Shown here: piece after piece, positions 13,531 through 18,241 of the stretch
How positions within the stretch are numbered: the first letter of the stretch is position 1
Layout: every line of letters begins with the position of its first letter
Origin: Phycisphaerales bacterium UBA7708
GTDB taxonomy: Bacteria > Planctomycetota > Phycisphaerae > Sedimentisphaerales > Anaerohalosphaeraceae
Length of the DNA stretch: 18,241 nucleotides
NCBI GenBank assembly: GCA_002482415.1
Contig: DLFY01000190.1
Location: 1 to 18,241, forward strand
Direction of reading: 5' to 3'
Translations under genes and position numbers: made by a program
Notes under the pieces: model-generated
What the model was told of the DNA's origin: nothing
What the model saw: the letters and a program-made list of their open reading frames with translations, nothing else
The model's database searches: none

Positions 13531-15639
13531 TTATTTCTTAAATACTTTGAAGGTATAGATGCCCGCTCCATTTTCCGGTCGCTGGCAGCCTTCCACGATA
13601 ATCCTGACAAATGCGGCCCTCGCTTCACCGGCGTCACGATGCGGACTGACCGCTGTTGGGAATGCTGCGGTTTTATCAACATAGATGTCCCAGTTTTTTC
13701 CATCAAGCGAAGTCTCAATCGCATATTTGTATGAAAGCGTGGGATACTCAAAGCTGGTTTCAATGCGAGAGATATCAAAGGTTCCGCCCAAATCCACCGT
13801 GAGCGTCTGCGGATAAGTATTATCGGCCGCCCGCCATTTGCTGGCAAAGTTATGATCCAGAGCATATTCCGCACAGTAAAAGCCATTCTTGACACTGGTA
13901 GCCTGAGCGTATTTGCCGCGAGCGATATCGATACCTTGTTCTTTCAGAGGCCTCAGAGGTCCGATTCCTGTTTGTGTAGGGACCACCTTTTTGATGGTAC
14001 CATCCGCATTAAATTCCATTTTATCCGCGCAGGTCTGACGGAAGACACCGCCGGCTTCTTCATGAGGCTGGTTATGCTGATGATAAACAATATAGTACTG
14101 CTCATTGAGCTTCAGCACCGAGTTATGTCCTGGCCCCTTGGTGGTCTTTTCTTCATTCATTTCAAGCACAATGTTGTCTGTCGGAGTCACAAACGGCCCC
14201 ATGGGATGTTTGGACATGGCGTAATGCACCGAATAGCTACCGTCATGCAGGGCACCGGATGAGTAAAGCAGGTAATAAGTGCCATTGCGTTTAATCATAT
14301 AAGATCCCTCGACAAAATCGGACAGATAGGGGCCGCCCGAATCATCTACGGCATTGGCCGGCTCCGAGCCATGTCCGCGGACCGAGGAAGCCGTAACGGA
14401 TTTATTGCGGGAAACGAGTTTGTCACCGGAAAATACATCAAAGCTATATAGCCCTGCCCAGTTGCCTTCGCAGGCTGTCATGGTAATCCGTACGTATCGA
14501 CCCTTCCCGTCTCCGGTATCAATATATCCGTCACCGGCCTTCATGGTCTGATTCGCGGTATGATCTACCCAGAGAGTCCAGTCCTTGTTGTTCTCGGAGA
14601 TTTCTATCTTGTAGCCATAGGCCACATGGCGGAATTCCGGGCAGGTCCTAATTCGAGTCACAGCCACAGACTCGCCGAGGTCCACCGTTAACCACTGGGG
14701 CATACTTCCACCATCAGGCAGCCACTTTGTTCCCTTAAGAAAATAAACCGGGCCATCAATGTCCTTTAAGTCCGGCGTGAGTTTGGCCGCCATGGCCTCC
14801 GACCACCCCCAGTACATATAGGCCTGACCGTCATCATCGATAAAAGGATTGGAATCCATGTTATATGCCGCAACGATCCTGCCTGCGTTACCACCACCGC
14901 TGACAATCGGCGTGTTATTGTCTCTCAGATTCTTCCAGGGACCTTCGGGGTGATCCGCCACGGCTATCCAGGTATCATATCCGCCTGATCGTGTAATAAA
15001 CTGATAATATCGGTCGCCTTTTTTGATGATATCCGGCGCCCAGATATCTCCACCAAATTGACCGTATACCGGCCAGTTAGTCAGTTTCATCTGCCAGTTT
15101 ACAAAATCTTCGGAAATCCAGACGGAGGCTCGGCCGTAAGCCCCTTCGGCATTTTCCATGGAAGTAGCATAAATGTAAAAACGATCATTATCATATAGAA
15201 TGTGCGGATCCGGAAACATGCCTGGCAGGATGGGATTGCCTGTATATGCTCCCGGAGCATAAACATTGACAGCCGTTTGTGCCTCGGAGGTATGCTGGCC
15301 GACGCCCGCTGTGATCTTAAAAACATACTTGCCCGGCACGGATGTAACGGCGTATGTAACGGGATCATTGGGCCGTTCAAAAATCACATTGCCAGGACCG
15401 CTCAATTTGCTCCATGAGCATGTAAGTGCTGAATGATCATGAGCCTGAATCACACTGACTAACAGTATTTTATTCGGAAGAATACAATAATACCCCAATC
15501 CCACACTGATTTGAGGCGGCTTACTCGTCGCAATACCCCCCAGGGTTGATAAACCCAGAAATACAACCATACAACTCATTTGCACTATCATAGGTGCTAT
15601 TTTTTGATATGATTTCTGTGTTTTATCTATTTTTGTCAT
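13531..15639 (-). CDS. Secreted GH43 glycosidase with permuted internal F5/8C insertion and C-terminal F5/8C domain
   Basis: A 702-residue exported enzyme. After a signal segment (about 14-38) comes a PKD/Ig-like domain (about 43-130), then a five-bladed GH43 domain. Candidate catalytic residues are Asp144 (FPDP), Asp262 (MDSNPFIDDDG) and Glu444 (FVEGSY); the family-conserved His is His505 (GPGHNS). Between blades, about 302-436, sits an F5/8C module whose parts are in circularly permuted order; a canonical F5/8C copy follows at about 570-702. The sequence resembles the arabinofuranosidase/beta-xylosidase type, but specificity is not certain. The ATG at 15639 is preferred over the one at 15645 because AAGG then lies 8 bases upstream. 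It is downstream of a pseudopilin-like gene and convergent with the second regulator. Confidence 0.9.
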   Translation of the reverse strand: MTKIDKTQKSYQKIAPMIVQMSCMVVFLGLSTLGGIATSKPPQISVGLGYYCILPNKILLVSVIQAHDHSALTCSWSKLSGPGNVIFERPNDPVTYAVTSVPGKYVFKITAGVGQHTSEAQTAVNVYAPGAYTGNPILPGMFPDPHILYDNDRFYIYATSMENAEGAYGRASVWISEDFVNWQMKLTNWPVYGQFGGDIWAPDIIKKGDRYYQFITRSGGYDTWIAVADHPEGPWKNLRDNNTPIVSGGGNAGRIVAAYNMDSNPFIDDDGQAYMYWGWSEAMAAKLTPDLKDIDGPVYFLKGTKWLPDGGSMPQWLTVDLGESVAVTRIRTCPEFRHVAYGYKIEISENNKDWTLWVDHTANQTMKAGDGYIDTGDGKGRYVRITMTACEGNWAGLYSFDVFSGDKLVSRNKSVTASSVRGHGSEPANAVDDSGGPYLSDFVEGSYMIKRNGTYYLLYSSGALHDGSYSVHYAMSKHPMGPFVTPTDNIVLEMNEEKTTKGPGHNSVLKLNEQYYIVYHQHNQPHEEAGGVFRQTCADKMEFNADGTIKKVVPTQTGIGPLRPLKEQGIDIARGKYAQATSVKNGFYCAEYALDHNFASKWRAADNTYPQTLTVDLGGTFDISRIETSFEYPTLSYKYAIETSLDGKNWDIYVDKTAAFPTAVSPHRDAGEARAAFVRIIVEGCQRPENGAGIYTFKVFKK

Positions 15640-15742
15640 CTGCATCGCCTTAGGTCTTGTTTAGGTATCTGAAGCAAAAATGCATACATAATTCATTATT
15701 CAAACAAAATAACACCTATAGAAAAACTCTTTCCTTAAAGAA

Positions 15743-15785
15743 GTATTCTATCGGTTTACAGAATACAAATAAAATTTTAATTTGT
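15743..15785 (-). repeat. Two AT-rich inverted repeats after the pseudopilin-like gene
   Basis: ACAAAT/ATTTGT arms flank AAAATTTTA (15765-15785), and GTATTCT/AGAATAC form a perfect 7-bp repeat with a 10-base loop (15743-15766). They lie 10-50 bases after the pseudopilin-like stop and about 100 bases before the GH43 start. They could slow or end transcription or be an operator for the GH43 gene. Low GC content and no clear T run keep this uncertain. Confidence 0.35.
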
Positions 15786-15794
15786 AAGAAAATA

Positions 15795-16595
15795 TTAATC
15801 TGGAAAACTTTTCATCCATTCCGGCCAGTTATCCGGGGTTCGCGACACCCAATTTTTGTGCCATCTGATTTGCCAAAGACGTTTTAATCCGATATGTTCC
15901 ATCGAACCATCCGCAAAGATCCAGTTTACTCCCCCTGTGTTATGTCGATTTGTACAGATACGCCTCATTTCATCTCCAGAGACCCATGCGTAATCCCCAT
16001 CCTCCTGCGGCGGTTTCGCATTTTCCGTAGGTCGAGATAAAAACGCTCCGCAATCGCCGATGACTGGGACGGAGGACGGACTGCGTATGGCACTTTTATT
16101 CTTATATTTATTGGCATCAGGATAGGCATTGTCTGTAGATTGTGTGCTGGTCAACCACCAGTTTTGCCCAAAACTTCCTTCTATGCTGCGATTTTCAATC
16201 GTACCGAATGATAACGGGAATTGACTTTCCCACCATTTAGCCTTCCATCTCCAGCGGCTGTTGCCATAATTTGGCAAGGGATCGGGAGAACTAATAGAGG
16301 ACGGACATTCCAGTATTTTGGGATCCTGATAATAGCTTTTCATCACCAGAAACCAAGTTCCTCCCCCATAGGGTTGCCATTGACCATCCTGGCAAGAAAC
16401 AGGGTAATGACCTTTATTTTCGGTCAGATACATCTCATAAATGGCCCCCCATGATTTGAGATGACTTTGACAAATCGTTTTTCGTGCTTTCTCTCTGGCT
16501 TTTTTAAGACCCGGCACGATAATTGACATCAACAAAGCAATAATGGCTATCACAACCAAAAGTTCAATCAGCGTAAAAGCCTTATTCTGTTTCAT
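15795..16595 (-). CDS. Pseudopilin-like protein with H-X9-DG type C-terminus
   Basis: A 266-residue protein beginning MKQNKAFTLIELLVVIAIIALLMS, the prepilin peptidase cleavage and methylation signal with its membrane helix. The globular part contains ICQSHLKSWGAIYEMYL, LECPSS and near the end NRHNTGGVNWIFADGSMEHIG, the His...Asp-Gly pattern common in planctomycete pseudopilin-like proteins. AAAGGAG lies about 8 bases before the ATG. It sits between the FAD oxidoreductase and GH43 genes, all on the same strand. The gene is intact, unlike the relative cut by the left edge. By family it is an inner-membrane or filament subunit; a link to secretion of the neighbouring enzymes is possible but not shown. 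Confidence 0.9.
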   Translation of the reverse strand: MKQNKAFTLIELLVVIAIIALLMSIIVPGLKKAREKARKTICQSHLKSWGAIYEMYLTENKGHYPVSCQDGQWQPYGGGTWFLVMKSYYQDPKILECPSSISSPDPLPNYGNSRWRWKAKWWESQFPLSFGTIENRSIEGSFGQNWWLTSTQSTDNAYPDANKYKNKSAIRSPSSVPVIGDCGAFLSRPTENAKPPQEDGDYAWVSGDEMRRICTNRHNTGGVNWIFADGSMEHIGLKRLWQIRWHKNWVSRTPDNWPEWMKSFPD

Positions 16596-16856
16596 TCTAA
16601 CACTCCTTTAAAAAGTCGGCCTTAAATCGGATCACTTGGAGAATCACATGGATAATCTGCATTCATATAATAAATGACATCCATACTGATTTTTTGTAAT
16701 TTTTTATACTGCTCACAAATAATGTCTAAAGGCTGCAACGCTATATGGATACCACTATTTCCCACAAAAGATGTCATGGTGATTATTCAACAACTGCTAT
16801 GCACTCCAGTTCACATAGGCTCATCACTGCTTGATGTATCCATCTTTTTCACACCA

Positions 16857-18241
16857 TTACCAATTCCAAAAATCCGCTAAAATGCTGAAGTCCAGGATGT
16901 CAACTATATTATCTCTGGAGCCATAAAAGTCTGCACCAAGACCTGCACCCGTGCTAAGCCATTGGTCGCACAGGGCCAATAGATCCGAGATTGAGATCGT
17001 TCCATCGGGTATTAAATCCGAATCTGGATGATAGATTTCTACTTCCCACAAACGTGAATAGTTGCCGGGTGTTTTGGTTATCACCAGACGAATATTCCTG
17101 CTGTTGACGGCATCAAAACGTCCAGTCCAGATATTCTTTGAATTGCCGATGACACTGGAATTGGGAATAGCAGCCCAGGCAGTTCCATTCCAATATTCAA
17201 AATGAAAATCTGTAATGGCGGAATCCAGAACTCCACCGTTATTATAGCCGGATATAATCCTCGCGGCACTGATATACCGATTTGTTGTCAAGGTAAATGT
17301 CACATAGTTTGGAATCGTTGTTGTGAGCCATCGCAAATCATTGTTTGTGGTGTCAATCAGACCATCATTAACGAGTGTGACTGTACCCCGGTAGTTGGAT
17401 GAAGCTGTTGACACGACCGCACCCTGTGAGCTCATGCCATAGTTGGGCCCGATCTTTCCAAACCAGGACTTTGGTACAGTTGCATCTGCCTGATTGGAAA
17501 GGCCGGATTCATTAAAGAGAGTGTCCATAGCCGAAACAACGTAGTAGTACCTCGCCCCGGCAACCACCGTGTTATCCGTATAGTTGCTATTCAAAGCAGA
17601 AGCTATCTGAACATAATCATCACCGCTGGTGGTTGATCGATAAACGCAATAACCTTTGATACCGGCTTCGCTATTGGTGTCCCAATCCAGGATAACCGAA
17701 TCATCCCCTTTTGTCGCTTTCAGATTGCCGGGAGCGGCCGGAGCACTAAAATCCACTTTACCCATCCTGGATTGTAATTGCCGCAGATAATCCGTATAAA
17801 CTCCGCGAGGCGTGGTATTCTTTTCTTTACAGACCGCAGCGGCCATACCCACAATTTCCCCCATCATTCCGGTTGTTTTCTGCACACGAACCGGTCCAAG
17901 TCCATAATGCGTTACGCTGATATTCCGGCCGGCCATGAACAAGTTGGTAATATTGCGGGAATAAAGGCAGCGATATGGGATCCAATATGGAACCGTGTAT
18001 CCCGGACCACTATATGTTGAAATAAACTCATCCCCTTCAAAGCCAGGCTGATAGGTTGCGTTCGGCCAGTGCAAATCACGTCCCCATGAGGTTGGAACAC
18101 AGCCGTCTTTGTACATAACGCTTTTAAAGAAATCATCGTCGTCCAAAATGATATCACCCAGCAGTCGGCGGCTTTCACGCTTGCCGCCGATGTAGGCCTG
18201 CCAATGAGGCAGATAGTTGGTATAGTTTGTCATTTTGTTTT
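16857..18241 (-). CDS. Secreted FAD-dependent oxidoreductase C-terminus with Fn3, F5/8C-like and dockerin-like domains, partial
   Basis: The frame is open to the right edge, so the Met at 18233 is internal and the FAD-binding N-terminus is missing from the window. Numbered from that Met, residues about 1-140 match the C-terminal region of the FAD_oxidored family (IGGKRESRRLLGD, IPYRCLYSRNITNLFMAGRNIS, VRVQKTTGMMGEIVGMAAAVC). An Fn3 domain follows at 165-255 (APGNLKATKGDDSVILDWD, GYCVYRS, YYYVVSAMD). A discoidin-like domain lies at about 260-400 (FHFEYWNGTAW, NIRLVIT, LWEVEIY). The end is a two-repeat dockerin-like segment (PDGTISISDLLALCDQWL and RDNIVDILDFSILADFWNW). The substrate is unknown. 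The appended domains imply an extracellular, glycan-associated redox enzyme. The 261-base gap to the next gene holds nothing recognisable. Confidence 0.85.
   Translation of the reverse strand, partial: NKMTNYTNYLPHWQAYIGGKRESRRLLGDIILDDDDFFKSVMYKDGCVPTSWGRDLHWPNATYQPGFEGDEFISTYSGPGYTVPYWIPYRCLYSRNITNLFMAGRNISVTHYGLGPVRVQKTTGMMGEIVGMAAAVCKEKNTTPRGVYTDYLRQLQSRMGKVDFSAPAAPGNLKATKGDDSVILDWDTNSEAGIKGYCVYRSTTSGDDYVQIASALNSNYTDNTVVAGARYYYVVSAMDTLFNESGLSNQADATVPKSWFGKIGPNYGMSSQGAVVSTASSNYRGTVTLVNDGLIDTTNNDLRWLTTTIPNYVTFTLTTNRYISAARIISGYNNGGVLDSAITDFHFEYWNGTAWAAIPNSSVIGNSKNIWTGRFDAVNSRNIRLVITKTPGNYSRLWEVEIYHPDSDLIPDGTISISDLLALCDQWLSTGAGLGADFYGSRDNIVDILDFSILADFWNW

Noticed and set aside
16674..16880. 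68-codon plus-strand open frame in the gap before the pseudopilin-like gene
   Set aside because: No good ribosome site or known motif, and it runs into the end of the FAD oxidoreductase gene on the other strand.
16857..17030. Dockerin-like tails as proof of a cellulosome
   Set aside because: No cohesin or scaffoldin is visible, and such tails are widespread in Phycisphaerae proteins without known cellulosomes.

Overview
The window looks like a polysaccharide-degradation island from a planctomycete, most likely class Phycisphaerae (Sedimentisphaerales-like). This placement is inferred from the mix of features, not from a marker gene: one-repeat Cys-containing dockerin-like tails (GDQNQDC...DF...WL.C), a PEP-CTERM protein, pseudopilin-like proteins with a FTLIELLVVIAIIALL N-terminus, XylR-type AraC regulators, a secreted FAD-dependent oxidoreductase and multi-domain glycoside hydrolases. 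GC content is moderate. No rRNA, tRNA, CRISPR array, transposase or integrase was seen.

Left part (1-5038), all on the minus strand: a pseudopilin-like gene cut by the left edge, then three paralogous secreted proteins with a DNRLRE/CBM96-like head. Two end in a dockerin-like tail and one in a PEP-CTERM sorting signal. A 332-bp divergent control region rich in inverted repeats separates them from a plus-strand XylR/AraC-type regulator (5039-6229).

Centre (6467-12133), minus strand: a compact four-gene operon. Read 5' to 3' it encodes a sugar-binding lipoprotein, a sodium/solute symporter, a secreted GH29 alpha-L-fucosidase with a discoidin domain, and a UroD/MtaA-family protein whose start overlaps the fucosidase stop by one base. 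A second XylR/AraC-type regulator (12305-13459) is divergent from the operon and is its probable regulator. The set fits capture, release, uptake and further processing of a fucosylated (possibly methylated) glycan. Two points are unusual: the binding lipoprotein has no ABC permease beside it, and a methyltransferase-like gene sits in a glycosidase operon.

Right part (13531-18241), minus strand: a FAD-dependent oxidoreductase fused to Fn3, discoidin-like and dockerin-like domains (cut by the right edge), a second pseudopilin-like protein, and a GH43 enzyme. The GH43 has a discoidin (F5/8C) domain inserted inside its catalytic beta-propeller, and the segments of that domain are in circularly permuted order. 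The same protein carries a normally ordered copy at its C-terminus for comparison. This is the most striking feature of the window.
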